A stretch of DNA of 64,000 bases from Sphingomonas sp. (GCA_003248865.1 QFPK01000005.1:127863-191862), one strand, 5' to 3'. Shown: positions 1-8,851, numbered from the stretch's first letter. Notes: generated from the letters alone by a model not told the origin. Program-made: numbers and translations.

Positions 1-510
1 ACCAAGCCCCCTCAGATAGTTAAGCGTTACATTGGCTTCGCTGTATCCGTTGTTGAAGCGCATGGAGACTTCGGATGCCTTCGGCTTCGTCTTCAGGATG
101 CTCACCCGCGGGTTGCGCGTGAAGGTCGCGCCATCGTCGCGATAGTTGAACTTGCGCACGCCGGTGGGCGAATGGAACGCGCCCATCGCATAGGTGCCCG
201 GGCCGGGCAGCAGCACGCAGATCTTGGCCGCGCCCGTCTTCGGCACCGGCACCGTCACGCGCTGATAGGCCTTGCCTTCGGCCAGCAGTTCATGGTGGCT
301 GCGCATGAAATCCTGATCATTGCCCGGCCACAGCTCGACACGCAGCGTGCCGTCGCGGTTCTTGAAGCCGTCCACCGTCAGCAGTACGGCGTCCTTGCCC
401 GAACCGGGCAGGCACGCGGCCGCATCGGGGCCAAGGATATCTGGCCCGGCCAGCGCGGGCGCCGCAGCTGCGGTGGCGAGCAGGGCAAGAAATGCAGTCA
501 GTCTTTTCAT
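1..510 (-). CDS. DUF2141-family secreted protein (3' end outside window)
   Basis: The frame opens at the ATG at 510 and stays open to base 1, so the C-terminus lies outside the window; about 170 codons are visible. The start reads MKRLTAFLALLATAAAAPAL followed by AGPDI, a typical Sec signal peptide, so the product is periplasmic or secreted. The body contains LRVELWPGND and an immunoglobulin-like stretch with GPGTYAMGAFH, which matches the small DUF2141 family seen in sphingomonads. No catalytic residues are apparent and the family function is unknown. It starts one base after the stop of the membrane-protein gene upstream, so the two are probably co-transcribed. The family assignment is by recall of the pattern and was not searched. 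Confidence 0.75.
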   Translation of the reverse strand, partial: MKRLTAFLALLATAAAAPALAGPDILGPDAAACLPGSGKDAVLLTVDGFKNRDGTLRVELWPGNDQDFMRSHHELLAEGKAYQRVTVPVPKTGAAKICVLLPGPGTYAMGAFHSPTGVRKFNYRDDGATFTRNPRVSILKTKPKASEVSMRFNNGYSEANVTLNYLRGLG

Positions 511-511
511 G

Positions 512-1492
512 TCAGAGGCTCCCGGCTGCCTGTGGCAGCCCTTCTTCGGCCACGGTCTCTCCGCGGCTTTCGATGGTTGATGCCCCCACATATGAAATCA
601 CATGGCTCACCAGGTGCAGCGCCCCAGCTGCCGCCATCAGCGCCGCCACTTCGGGCGCGGCGGAGCCGGTCAGGCTCACCCCGATGGCCGCGAACAGCAG
701 TTCCTTGTTCGGCACGAAGGGCAGCCGAGTCACCACCATGCGTAGCGCGCCCAGCACGATCCAGGTGCCCACATCCACCGTCGGCAGCGCCACGATCCAG
801 GCCATCAGCAGCAGGGCCGAGCCGATCAGCAGCCGCGCGCAGTGCAGCAGGAAGATCACGAAATTCTCGCGCAGCGGCAGGCTCATCACCTTGCGGCTGA
901 ACAGCAGGATCGCGAGGCTGATGGAAATCACGAAGGCAAAGCCGAAGCCTACCGAACGCATCGCGCCGCCGGTGAAAGCCGCCTGCACAGCCTCTCCGCC
1001 GCCCATTGAAAGGGCAAGGCCCAGCATCAGCAGGGTGGCGACATTGCCCGCCAGCGCGGAGGTGATCGCCACATCCTTCACGGCGGCCAGCGGCCCGGCG
1101 CCCACTTCGCGCGCGCCCAGCGCCTTCTTCGCCCACATGAACAGATAGGCGTCGCCCGAATAACCGAACACGGCTTCGTTCAGCACCCGCTTCTTGGAAA
1201 ACACGGCGAGTGCGCGGGGCGTCAGCGGCCACCAGCGGCGGAAGATGATATATTCGGTGACGGGGGTGGCCATGTAGGACATCGCCACCAGCAGATAGAA
1301 GATCGGGTTGGCCGGCAGCACGTCCAGCACTTCCTGCCAGCCGATGTTGGCGACGGCGCGCACCAGATAGGCGAGGATGGCGGCAGACAGGCCGAACGAC
1401 AGCAGCCGCTTCGTCGCCGGAGAGATGGCGACGGCATTCTCCAGCCGGGCCCGGCTGGCGGAAAGCGTCTGAAGTGCAGAGTCGCGGGTCAT
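512..1492 (-). CDS. Polytopic inner-membrane protein, unknown function
   Basis: A 326-residue protein with about eight hydrophobic segments, beginning around residue 30 (LLSFGLSAAILAYLVRAV) and continuing to near the C-terminus. The overall look recalls flippase-like or lysylphosphatidylglycerol-synthase transmembrane domains, but I see no diagnostic motif and leave it unnamed. The ATG at 1492 is the first good start after an upstream non-coding gap. Its stop lies one base from the start of the DUF2141 gene, which supports an operon of a membrane protein and a secreted partner. Codon usage matches the surrounding core genes. Confidence 0.7.
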   Translation of the reverse strand: MTRDSALQTLSASRARLENAVAISPATKRLLSFGLSAAILAYLVRAVANIGWQEVLDVLPANPIFYLLVAMSYMATPVTEYIIFRRWWPLTPRALAVFSKKRVLNEAVFGYSGDAYLFMWAKKALGAREVGAGPLAAVKDVAITSALAGNVATLLMLGLALSMGGGEAVQAAFTGGAMRSVGFGFAFVISISLAILLFSRKVMSLPLRENFVIFLLHCARLLIGSALLLMAWIVALPTVDVGTWIVLGALRMVVTRLPFVPNKELLFAAIGVSLTGSAAPEVAALMAAAGALHLVSHVISYVGASTIESRGETVAEEGLPQAAGSL

Positions 1493-1596
1493 GACCCTGC
1501 CGAGCTAGGACCCGATTGCGACCGGAAAGGGGCAGCAAGGTGCCCGAAACCGGCCACAGTTGTCGCGGCATCGCTTTCGGAGACTAAAGTCTGCCT

Positions 1597-1872
1597 TCAC
1601 CCGAAGGCTGCATCATCCGGCCGATAGGCGTGAGACAGTCGCAGTCCGGGCGCCAGGCGCCGGAATAGCGCGTAGCGATCCGGCAGCTTCATTCCCTTCA
1701 ACTGGTTGGCGAGCCGAAGGCAATCCGCCTGTCGCAGGCCGTCGCGCACCTCCAGCCGCTCCCACGCCGGTAGCCTGCGGCCCAGCACATCTCGTGAGTC
1801 GGGCAGGGAAGGGGGATGGAAACGCGCCATCACCACCACATCCCAGCCCCCGCCCGGGAGGCCAAGAGCCAC
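1597..1872 (-). CDS. Small hypothetical protein downstream of pccB
   Basis: A frame of about 90 codons lies just after the carboxylase gene on the same strand. The confident part begins at MARFHPPSLPD (ATG at 1830); a GTG at 1872 would add a short hydrophobic piece. The C-terminal half (WERLEVRDGLRQADCLRLAN, then LFRRLAPGLRLSHAYRP) has plausible protein composition, but no family is recognised and there is no clear ribosome binding site. It may be a real small gene of the pccB operon or a chance open frame in GC-rich DNA. Confidence 0.3.
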   Translation of the reverse strand: MALGLPGGGWDVVVMARFHPPSLPDSRDVLGRRLPAWERLEVRDGLRQADCLRLANQLKGMKLPDRYALFRRLAPGLRLSHAYRPDDAAFG

Positions 1873-1894
1873 CAGAAACGCCAGCGCCCAGCCC

Positions 1895-3427
1895 TTACAA
1901 CGGAATGTTGTCGTGCTTCTTCCAGGGGTTCTCCAGGCTCTTGGTGCGCAGCTTGCGCAGGCCCACCGCGATCCGCTTGCGCGTGGCATGCGGCAGGATC
2001 ACCTCGTCGATGAAGCCCATGCTCGCCGCCACGAACGGGTTGGCGAAGCGGGTTTCATATTCCTTGGTGCGCTCGGCGATCTTTTCCGGGTCGCCGATGT
2101 CCTTCCTAAAGATGATCTCCACCGCGCCCTTGGCGCCCATCACCGCGATCTCGGCCGTCGGCCAGGCATAGTTCAGGTCGCCGCGCAGGTGCTTGGACGA
2201 CATCACGTCATAGGCGCCGCCATAGGCCTTGCGGGTGATCACCGTGATCTTCGGCACCGTTGCCTCGGCATAGGCGAACAGCAGCTTGGCGCCATGCTTG
2301 ATGATGCCGTTATGCTCCTGCGCCACGCCCGGCAGGAAGCCTGGCACGTCCACGAAGGTGAGGATGGGGATGCTGAAGGCGTCGCAGAAGCGCACGAAGC
2401 GCCCGGCTTTTTTGGAGGCGTTGATGTCCAGGCAGCCCGCCAGCACCATCGGCTGGTTGGCGACGATGCCCACCGTATGGCCCTCGATGCGGGCAAAGCC
2501 GATCAGGATGTTGCCGGCATGGCCCGGCTGGATCTCGAAGAAGTCGCCGTCATCGGCCACCTTCGCGATCAGCTCGCGCATGTCATAGGGTTTGTTGGCG
2601 CTCGGCGGCACCAGCGTGTCCAGCGAGGGGATGGGCCGGTCGAACGGATCGACGCTTTCCCGGTGCGGCGCGCCCGCGCGGTTGTTCAGCGGCAGGAAGT
2701 CGAAGAAGTCGCGCGCACGCAGCAGCGCATCCACATCGTCTTCCAGCGCCAGATCGGCCACACCGGACTTGGTGCTGTGGGTGATGGCTCCGCCCAGCTC
2801 TTCCTGCGTCACCACCTCGTTCGTCACCGTCTTCACCACGTCGGGGCCGGTCACGAACATGTAGCTTGAGTCCTTCACCATGAAGATGAAGTCCGTCATC
2901 GCGGGCGAATAGACCGCGCCGCCCGCGCAGGGCCCCATGATCAGACTGATCTGCGGCACCACGCCCGATGCCAGCACGTTGCGCTGGAACACCTCGGCAT
3001 AGCCGGCAAGGCTGGCGACGCCTTCCTGAATGCGCGCGCCGCCGGAATCGTTCAGCCCGATCACGGGGGCGCCCACCTTCATCGCCATGTCCATGATCTT
3101 GCAGATCTTCTGGGCATGCCGTTCCGACAAAGAGCCCCCGAACACGGTGAAATCCTGGGAGAACACGAATACCAGACGCCCGTTGATGGTGCCCGACCCG
3201 GTCACGACGCCGTCGCCGGGAACCTTGGTCTTCTCCATACCGAACTCGACGCAGTTGTGTTCCACATACATGTCGAGCTCTTCGAAGCTGCCTTCGTCCA
3301 GCAGGATGTCCAGCCGCTCCCGCGCCGTCAGCCGGCCCTTGGCGTGCTGCGCGTCGATCCGCGCCTGTCCCCCGCCCAGCCTTGCCGCCGCGCGCCGCTG
3401 CTCCAGCTCGTCCAGCACCTTCAGCAT
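1895..3427 (-). CDS. pccB: Propionyl-CoA carboxylase beta subunit (carboxyltransferase)
   Basis: This 510-residue protein has the usual length of acyl-CoA carboxylase beta chains. It transfers carboxyl from biotin to propionyl-CoA to make methylmalonyl-CoA in propionate, odd-chain fatty acid and branched-chain amino acid breakdown. Typical sequence includes GRLTARERLDILLDEGSFEE near residue 32, VFSQDFTVFGGSLSE near 88, LNDSGGARIQEGV near 125 and GPCAGGAVYSPA near 165. The oxyanion-hole glycines of both crotonase-like halves are present. The partner alpha (biotin) chain is not in this window, so the complex is encoded in trans. It lies last or nearly last in a long minus-strand gene run behind the ATP12 gene with a 60-base gap. 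Confidence 0.95.
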   Translation of the reverse strand: MLKVLDELEQRRAAARLGGGQARIDAQHAKGRLTARERLDILLDEGSFEELDMYVEHNCVEFGMEKTKVPGDGVVTGSGTINGRLVFVFSQDFTVFGGSLSERHAQKICKIMDMAMKVGAPVIGLNDSGGARIQEGVASLAGYAEVFQRNVLASGVVPQISLIMGPCAGGAVYSPAMTDFIFMVKDSSYMFVTGPDVVKTVTNEVVTQEELGGAITHSTKSGVADLALEDDVDALLRARDFFDFLPLNNRAGAPHRESVDPFDRPIPSLDTLVPPSANKPYDMRELIAKVADDGDFFEIQPGHAGNILIGFARIEGHTVGIVANQPMVLAGCLDINASKKAGRFVRFCDAFSIPILTFVDVPGFLPGVAQEHNGIIKHGAKLLFAYAEATVPKITVITRKAYGGAYDVMSSKHLRGDLNYAWPTAEIAVMGAKGAVEIIFRKDIGDPEKIAERTKEYETRFANPFVAASMGFIDEVILPHATRKRIAVGLRKLRTKSLENPWKKHDNIPL

Positions 3428-3487
3428 CGCGTTCTCATCCCCTTCGTCTCATGTCGTCCAGTCGCCTAGCGGCCCGTCACGCCGCTG

Positions 3488-4198
3488 TCACCGCCCGAAA
3501 TTGGTCGCGCCCGCAAGCTGCAGAAAGCGAGCGGCTGCCATGAACTGCGCCCGCCGCGCCGCGCGCCCGGCCGCGGCCAACGCATCCTCGCCCCAATGCG
3601 CCGCCTGAAATGTCTCGTCCAGAACGGAGGCCTCCCACGCCGCCTCCTCGCCCAGCGCCCCATGCGCCAGCGCCAGCGGCAGCACCGCCGACCCCGACAG
3701 GGTCACCAGCGGCGAAAGCGCCGCCAGCTGGAACGGCCCGAAGCCCCGATACGCCGCCGCAATGCGTGCCAGCGTCGGCGCGGGCTGGGGCAGATGCACC
3801 ACGCCCGCCGTCACCGAAAAGCCGATGTCGAACCGCGCAGCGGCCCAATCCAGAACCGGCTGCCAGCGCGCCGCCTGCAGCTCCACCAGCGCCGCCGGAT
3901 GCTCCGCGCGATAGCAGAGCATGTCGCTTTCGGCATACAGCGACAACCCGTCGGCAAAGCCGTGGGGATCGGCCGCAATCAGGTCGACGGCGGCATTTGC
4001 CAGCCCCGTCAGCGGCATCTCGTCCGGCTTCAGCTCGCCTGTCACCGCGCGCCATTCGTCCGCCACCGCCTCGGCGGGTCCGGCCGAGGGCAGGCGCAGC
4101 GGCAGTCCCTTCGGCGTCTTCACGGCGCGCCCGTCCAGCTTCAGCCCGAAGCCGTCGTCATCGGGCTCCACCGTCACTTCCTGCCAGAAGCGCTTCAC
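3488..4198 (-). CDS. ATP12-family F1-ATPase assembly chaperone
   Basis: A 236-residue protein beginning at a GTG (VKRFWQEVTVEP). This start overlaps the stop of the preceding 76-residue gene as GTGA, which decides it against longer openings in the same frame. The opening, the segment LDGRAVKTPKGLPLRLP near residue 20 and the W-rich middle (VELQAARWQPVLDWAAARF) are typical of ATP12, which binds the alpha subunit during assembly of the F1 sector of ATP synthase. In bacteria the family is essentially restricted to alphaproteobacteria, which supports the taxonomic call. It is translationally coupled to two tiny membrane proteins upstream. Confidence 0.88.
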   Translation of the reverse strand: MKRFWQEVTVEPDDDGFGLKLDGRAVKTPKGLPLRLPSAGPAEAVADEWRAVTGELKPDEMPLTGLANAAVDLIAADPHGFADGLSLYAESDMLCYRAEHPAALVELQAARWQPVLDWAAARFDIGFSVTAGVVHLPQPAPTLARIAAAYRGFGPFQLAALSPLVTLSGSAVLPLALAHGALGEEAAWEASVLDETFQAAHWGEDALAAAGRAARRAQFMAAARFLQLAGATNFGR

Positions 4199-4425
4199 TT
4201 CCAGCGCGCTTTCAGAGCGCGGGGCCCGAACAGCACGACAATGGCGCCGGCCGCCATCAGCATCAGTCCGCCGCCGCCCGGTCCGCCCGTGGCGGGCGCG
4301 CGGCCCACCACCCACATGCCCGCGAACACCAGTAGCAGCCCCAGCAGCCGCACCAGCGTCATCCACCATAATCTAGCCTGAGCGGGATCGCGTTCCGGGG
4401 TCTGCGCGGGATCGCGCTCACTCAT
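4195..4425 (-). CDS. Small two-TM membrane protein
   Basis: A 76-residue protein with two hydrophobic segments (LVRLLGLLLVFAGMWVVG near residues 24-41 and LMLMAAGAIVVLFGPRAL near 55-72) joined by a Gly/Pro-rich loop, and a basic C-terminus (KARWK). No family is recognised. It overlaps the 88-residue gene upstream by 8 bases and the ATP12 gene downstream by 4, so it is translated as part of that operon. The position suggests a conserved but uncharacterised companion of the HAD-ATP12 block. Confidence 0.65.
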   Translation of the reverse strand: MSERDPAQTPERDPAQARLWWMTLVRLLGLLLVFAGMWVVGRAPATGGPGGGGLMLMAAGAIVVLFGPRALKARWK

Positions 4426-4684
4426 CGCCCGGGTCCCATCTCAGCACGTCCCGCATGCGCCATGCGCCCAGAAGAAACAGCGCCCCCGCACCGATTCCGG
4501 GGGCATGAACCAGCAGGTCCAGCGGCGGCGCCGGAATGTCGCGCACCAGTTCGAACAGCCCGCTGCCGGCAAACCACAGCCCCACCACCAGCAACCCGCG
4601 CGCCAGCCAGACATCCCATGGAGACGGCTCGCCTCTCTCCGGCGGTCCGCCGGGTTCCCCGAACGGATGATTATCATTGTCCAT
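4418..4684 (-). CDS. Small two-TM membrane protein
   Basis: An 88-residue protein with an acidic, Pro/Gly-rich N-terminus, a first transmembrane segment around residues 28-45 (ARGLLVVGLWFAGSGLFELV) and a second around 60-75 (APGIGAGALFLLGAW). The C-terminus is charged. Family unknown. Its start overlaps the end of the HAD phosphatase gene by 11 bases and its end overlaps the next small membrane gene by 8, so the three are translationally coupled. Confidence 0.62.
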   Translation of the reverse strand: MDNDNHPFGEPGGPPERGEPSPWDVWLARGLLVVGLWFAGSGLFELVRDIPAPPLDLLVHAPGIGAGALFLLGAWRMRDVLRWDPGDE

Positions 4685-5330
4685 GCAACAGCGCCTTCAG
4701 TTCGTCCGCATCGCGCGCCACCGCCGCCGCACCGGCCTCCATCAGCTCGGCCGCCTCATGATAACCCCAATCCACCCCCAGCGCCGTCACCCCGGCGGCC
4801 ACGCCCATGCCGATGTCGAACACGGTGTCGCCGATGATGAAGGCCGAGTCTGGCGCCACCCCCGCATCCGCGATGCACTGCAGCAGCATGGACGGGTGCG
4901 GCTTTGAGGGGTGCCGGTCCGCCGTCTGCAGGCTGATGAAATGCTTCTCCAGCCCATGATGCTCCAGGCACAGCTTCAGTCCCCGGTCGCTCTTGCCGGT
5001 GGCGACCGCCAGCTGCCAGCCGCCCGCCTCCAGCTCCTCCAGCAACTCGCGCACGCCATCGAACAGAGGCTCGGGGTCCAGCATCTGGTCTGCCCGAAGC
5101 CGCTGGAAGGCCAGCTTGTAATCCTCGGCGAGCCGCTCGTGCAGATCCTGCGGTGCCTCGGGCAGCAGCGCCTGCATCGCCTCCACCAGCGAAAGCCCCA
5201 CCACGCGGCGCACCGCATGCGGGTCCGGATCGTCCAGCCCCAGCCGGGAAAAGCTGCTGTGCATCGCGCGCAGGATATTGGCCTGGCTGTCCACCAGCGT
5301 CCCGTCGCAATCGAACACCGCAAGCTTCAT
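4674..5330 (-). CDS. HAD-family hydrolase, phosphoglycolate-phosphatase-like
   Basis: A 218-residue haloacid-dehalogenase-fold phosphatase. Motif I is FDCDGTLVDSQ at residues 6-16 (nucleophile Asp7, acid Asp9), motif II is the VATGKSD stretch near 115, the motif III Lys is in SKPHPSM near 148, and motif IV is IGDTVFDIGMG near 173. The helical cap lies between motifs I and II as in Gph/PGP-like subfamily members; the substrate cannot be told from sequence. The ATG at 5330 was preferred over a longer frame because motif I must lie at the N-terminus. It overlaps the PaiB-like gene upstream by 4 bases. Confidence 0.88.
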   Translation of the reverse strand: MKLAVFDCDGTLVDSQANILRAMHSSFSRLGLDDPDPHAVRRVVGLSLVEAMQALLPEAPQDLHERLAEDYKLAFQRLRADQMLDPEPLFDGVRELLEELEAGGWQLAVATGKSDRGLKLCLEHHGLEKHFISLQTADRHPSKPHPSMLLQCIADAGVAPDSAFIIGDTVFDIGMGVAAGVTALGVDWGYHEAAELMEAGAAAVARDADELKALLHGQ

Positions 5331-5896
5331 GCGGGCTGCGGCAGGGCATGGCCCGACCGCTCCTCCAGTTGATTTCGCACGCCTACACCCTTGTTCTGGC
5401 TCATTTTCCAGGTTCCGCGCCACTCCGCCTGCTCCAGCGCGAAGCCGGTGATGGCGCCCAGCAGCGCCTCGAAGCGCGCCGGGTCCATCTTGGCGCGGGT
5501 CCAGTCCTCACACACTCGCGCCTCGTGCAGGGCGGACAGCGCATCCAGCTGCGCCACCAGCTCCGCGCGGGACAGGCGCCGGACCCGCCCCGACACCTCG
5601 ACCGACCGGTAGTTCCAGGTCGGCACGGAGCCCGCCCTGTCGGCATACCAGTTGGCGCTGATGTAATGCCCCCGCTCGGCGAAGCCCGCCACCGCCTCCG
5701 CGCCATCGGTCAGCGCCTTCAGAATGCGGTTTCCATTGGAGAGATGAAGCCACAGCTCGCCATCCTCACGCACCCAGACCGGCACATAGGCAAGCGCAAC
5801 CGATCCCGCAGCGAACAGCTGCGCCATCGCCTGCTCGGCGGCAAACGCACGCATCGCCGGCAGGTCCGTCCACAGGAAGGCGCGGTTGGGATGCAT
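5327..5896 (-). CDS. PaiB-family FMN-binding protein
   Basis: A 189-residue protein of the PaiB family, which has a split-barrel flavin-reductase-like fold. It begins MHPNRAFLWTD, close to the family signature start, and carries NGNRILKAL near 55, YISANWYADRAGSVPTWNY near 78-96 and the terminal EQAEWRGTWKMSQNK near 155-170; all are characteristic. In Bacillus PaiB represses protease and sporulation genes, but in proteobacteria the role is unclear and FMN binding may be the real activity. Start and stop overlap its neighbours (TGATG with the M20 peptidase, ATGA with the HAD gene). Confidence 0.85.
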   Translation of the reverse strand: MHPNRAFLWTDLPAMRAFAAEQAMAQLFAAGSVALAYVPVWVREDGELWLHLSNGNRILKALTDGAEAVAGFAERGHYISANWYADRAGSVPTWNYRSVEVSGRVRRLSRAELVAQLDALSALHEARVCEDWTRAKMDPARFEALLGAITGFALEQAEWRGTWKMSQNKGVGVRNQLEERSGHALPQPA

Positions 5897-7398
5897 CAGC
5901 CGATGGTTGCCATTTCATACAGGAAGTCGACAAAGCCCTTGGTCGCGCCGGCATAGCCCTGCACCTTGGGGTTCGTGCTTTCGATCAGCATATATTCGTC
6001 CGGCGCGTGCGCCCCGCCGCCATGGCCCAGCCCGAACTGGCCGGCGGGAATCGAAACCGGCGGCTGGGTGAACACGCTGCCGGGCCAGCTGCCGGCAAGC
6101 CGCGGGTTCAGCGTCGCCTTGGCGCCGTACTTTTCATAGACCGCCTGCTGCGCCCGGATGATGCGGGCATTCTCCGCCGTCTCGGTTGGGTCATATCCGC
6201 CGGACACGATCACCTCGATGTCGCCGAAGCCCTTCTTCTTCAGATGGGCCTTCAGCTTCTCCTCGGCTTCCTTCTTCGTCTGGTTCGGCACCAGCCGCGC
6301 TTCCAGCTTGGCCTCGGCCTTGCCGGGCAGGATGGTCTTGCCGCCGGGGCCGGTATAGCCCGCCACCAGCCCCTGGATGTTCACAGTCGGCTGGCTCGCC
6401 AGCCGCTCCAGCGCCTTTTCCCAGGGCTCGTCGTTGATCCACATCTTCACGCCATAAGCGGCCTTCGCCTCGGCCTCGCCCATGGCGGCGGCGCTCTGCG
6501 CGATCAGTTCCTTTTCGCGCGCCGTCAGCGGGCGGACATTGTCGAACCAGCCCTCGATGGCAGGCGTATGGCCGTCAGCCTCCACCAGCGTGTTCAGCGC
6601 CTGCACCAGATGCCACACCGGCGAATCGATCATGGCATGGGTGGAGCTGTGCACATCGCCCTTCGGCCCCTTGCCCCAGCGCTCCCCGGAGGAGATCAGC
6701 TGGAATTCCAGCGGCCCCTTGGCGCCCAGGTTGATGGCGACATTGCCGTTCGCACCCTGCCAGGCAGAGGGGATGACGATGCCGTCGGTCTTCTTCAGCG
6801 CCTTCAGCACTTCGGGCACCGCCACGATCTCGTGGAAATTGGGGGAGGCGATCTCCTCCTCGCCCTCGGCCACCAGCACCAGATTGACGGGCAGCTTCTT
6901 CCCTGCCGCCTTGAAGGCGTGCAGCGCGTTCAGGAAGGCCATTTCCGGCCCCTTCTGGTTCACCGCACCACGCCCCACCAGCACCTTGCCCCAGCCGGGC
7001 TTGTCGGCCATCGTCGCCTGGAACGGCGGGGAGGACCATTCCGCCGGGTTCACCTGCTTCACATCATACATGAAATAGATGCCCAGCGTGCGCTTGGCGC
7101 CCGCGTCCAGCGTGGCGAAGATGCCGGGCTGGCCGCTGGTCGGGATCTTCTTCACCGTCTGGAAACCGGCGTCCTTCAGGATGCCCATGGTATAGTCGAC
7201 GGCCTCGGGCATCTGCCAGTTCTCGGCGGCGATCCCCGGATGCGCGATCCAGTCCACCAGCCGCTTCACGCCGGCGTCCTTGTCGGCCTCCACGGCGGCG
7301 ATCACGGCGGCACGGTCGCCCGATGCAGCCTTCGCGATCCCCGGCACCAGCGCAACCGCGGCGGCCCCCGCCAGCAGATCCCTGCGTCCGAACTCCAT
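5896..7398 (-). CDS. M20-family metallopeptidase with Tat-type signal
   Basis: A 500-residue M20 peptidase. The N-terminus MEFGRRDLLAGAAAVALVPG has the twin-arginine pattern, so export by Tat to the periplasm is likely. Zinc-ligand regions are visible as YFMYDVKQVNPAEW near residue 110 (where classical members have a His-x-Asp, here Tyr-Asp-Val), AVNQKGPEMAFLNAL near 145 (usually GRGxxDxKG), VAEGEEEIASP near 180 and a C-terminal GHGGGAHAPDEYM near 460. The first two metal motifs are altered: Met-Tyr-Asp replaces the canonical His and the middle motif reads RGAVNQKGP, so catalytic metal binding deserves a check. It is coupled to the PaiB gene by TGATG. Confidence 0.85.
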   Translation of the reverse strand: MEFGRRDLLAGAAAVALVPGIAKAASGDRAAVIAAVEADKDAGVKRLVDWIAHPGIAAENWQMPEAVDYTMGILKDAGFQTVKKIPTSGQPGIFATLDAGAKRTLGIYFMYDVKQVNPAEWSSPPFQATMADKPGWGKVLVGRGAVNQKGPEMAFLNALHAFKAAGKKLPVNLVLVAEGEEEIASPNFHEIVAVPEVLKALKKTDGIVIPSAWQGANGNVAINLGAKGPLEFQLISSGERWGKGPKGDVHSSTHAMIDSPVWHLVQALNTLVEADGHTPAIEGWFDNVRPLTAREKELIAQSAAAMGEAEAKAAYGVKMWINDEPWEKALERLASQPTVNIQGLVAGYTGPGGKTILPGKAEAKLEARLVPNQTKKEAEEKLKAHLKKKGFGDIEVIVSGGYDPTETAENARIIRAQQAVYEKYGAKATLNPRLAGSWPGSVFTQPPVSIPAGQFGLGHGGGAHAPDEYMLIESTNPKVQGYAGATKGFVDFLYEMATIG

Positions 7399-7415
7399 GT
7401 CGCGTTCTCCCCTTG

Positions 7416-8483
7416 CTACCGGCTTCGGCTGCGTCGCTCGCCACGCCGGTTGCCCGATGTGGCGGATGACAATCTGCGGCTCTTCTTGGGCGGTCCAGCC
7501 ATGGGCTCCGGCTCGGGCAGGTCCGCCTCGCGCGGGTCAAAACCCAGGCTCTCCAGCGTTTCGGCGAAATGCGGCGGCAGCTCCGCCTTCACGTCCAGCG
7601 TGCCGCCGTCGGGCAGGGCGATCACCAGCCGCCGCGCATGCAGGTGCATCTTGCGAGAGACATTGCCGGTGAGGAAACTCTCCTTGCCGCCATATTTCCC
7701 GTCGCCCACGATCGGCGTGCCGGTGGCGGCGGCATGCACGCGCAGCTGGTGGGTGCGCCCCGTCAGCGGCTGCATCTCCACGAAGGCGGCGCGGTCGGCG
7801 GCGCGGTCGATCACGCGGAACCGCGATTTCGCGACCTGTCCCTCGGCCTCGTCCACATGCATCTTCTCGCCGCCGGTGCCGGGCTGCTTGCCGATGGGCA
7901 AGTCGATCAGGCTGTCGTCCAGATGCGGCCCGCCCGCCGTGACGGCCCAGTAGATCTTCTTGGTGTCGCGGGTCGCGAACAGCTTGCCGAAGAAGGCCGC
8001 CGCGCGGGACGTGCGCGCCAGCAGCAGCACGCCGGAGGTGTCCTTGTCCAGCCGATGCACCAGCTTGGGCCGGTTCTCGGCCTCGAACTGCAGCGCATCC
8101 AGCAGCCCGTCGACATGCTCGAAGGTCTTGCTGCCGCCCTGCGTCGCCAGCCCCGGCGGCTTGTTCAGCACCAGCGCATGCTTGGATCGGTGGATCACAA
8201 GGCTCTGCGCGAACTCGATTTCGTCCGGGCTCAGCTCCCGCTTCGGCTTCACGGGCTTGGGCGCCAGCGCCGCCACCGGCTGAACCTCGATGGGGGGCAC
8301 CCGCAGCACCTGGCCTTCCGCCAGCCGGTCGCCCGGCCCCACGCGCTGGCCGTTCAGCCGCAGCTGCCCGGTGCGCGCCCAGCGGCTCACCTGATTGAAG
8401 CTCACATCCGCCATATGCCGCTTGAACCAGCGGTCCACCCGGATGCCGTCATCGTCGGCGGCGATGGTGAATTCCTGGCTCAT
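7416..8483 (-). CDS. RluA-family 23S rRNA pseudouridine synthase
   Basis: A 355-residue protein with an N-terminal S4 RNA-binding domain (residues about 13-65, IRVDRWFKRHM...RLNGQRVGPGDRL) and a RluA catalytic domain carrying LVHRLDKDTSGVLLLAR, with the catalytic Asp at about 146. It converts specific uridines of 23S rRNA to pseudouridine; RluC-like activity is most likely from the domain layout. The C-terminus is a basic tail. The ATG at 8483 overlaps the crcB stop as ATGA, which rejects the much longer frame running upstream through crcB. Confidence 0.92.
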   Translation of the reverse strand: MSQEFTIAADDDGIRVDRWFKRHMADVSFNQVSRWARTGQLRLNGQRVGPGDRLAEGQVLRVPPIEVQPVAALAPKPVKPKRELSPDEIEFAQSLVIHRSKHALVLNKPPGLATQGGSKTFEHVDGLLDALQFEAENRPKLVHRLDKDTSGVLLLARTSRAAAFFGKLFATRDTKKIYWAVTAGGPHLDDSLIDLPIGKQPGTGGEKMHVDEAEGQVAKSRFRVIDRAADRAAFVEMQPLTGRTHQLRVHAAATGTPIVGDGKYGGKESFLTGNVSRKMHLHARRLVIALPDGGTLDVKAELPPHFAETLESLGFDPREADLPEPEPMAGPPKKSRRLSSATSGNRRGERRSRSR

Positions 8484-8851
8484 GCCGTCAGGCTCCTCAT
8501 GATCCACAGCCCGGCCGCCAGCGCCCCCAGCGCCAGCACCACCGACGCCAGCGCATAGGCGATCGCCGTTCCCGCCTGCCCGCGCTCGATCAGCAGCATC
8601 ATGTCCAGCGAAAAGGCGGAAAAGGTGGTGAAGCCGCCCAGCACGCCAACGCCCAGCAGCAGGCGCCAGCTCTCCCCGCCGGATCCGCGAAACGCCAGCC
8701 ATCCTGCCAGCAGCCCCATGGCGAAGCCGCCCGACACATTCACGATCAGCGTGGCCCAGGGCAGGGCGGTCGCGCCCACCAACCGGCCCACGCCATAGCG
8801 CGCCATGGCGCCCAGCGCGCCACCAAGTCCTACAAGAAGAAAGGCTGTCAC
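8480..8851 (-). CDS. crcB: CrcB/Fluc fluoride ion channel
   Basis: A 123-residue membrane protein with four transmembrane segments. Characteristic sequence includes LVGLGGALGAMARYGVGR at the N-terminus, ATLIVNVSGGFAMGLLAG near 33-50 and GVLGGFTTFSAFSLDM near 70-87. It forms dimeric fluoride export channels that protect from fluoride. The start is a GTG at 8851 with a GGCAGGG ribosome binding site; no room exists for a fluoride riboswitch because the DUF429 gene ends 21 bases upstream. It is translationally coupled to the pseudouridine synthase. Confidence 0.95.
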   Translation of the reverse strand: MTAFLLVGLGGALGAMARYGVGRLVGATALPWATLIVNVSGGFAMGLLAGWLAFRGSGGESWRLLLGVGVLGGFTTFSAFSLDMMLLIERGQAGTAIAYALASVVLALGALAAGLWIMRSLTA

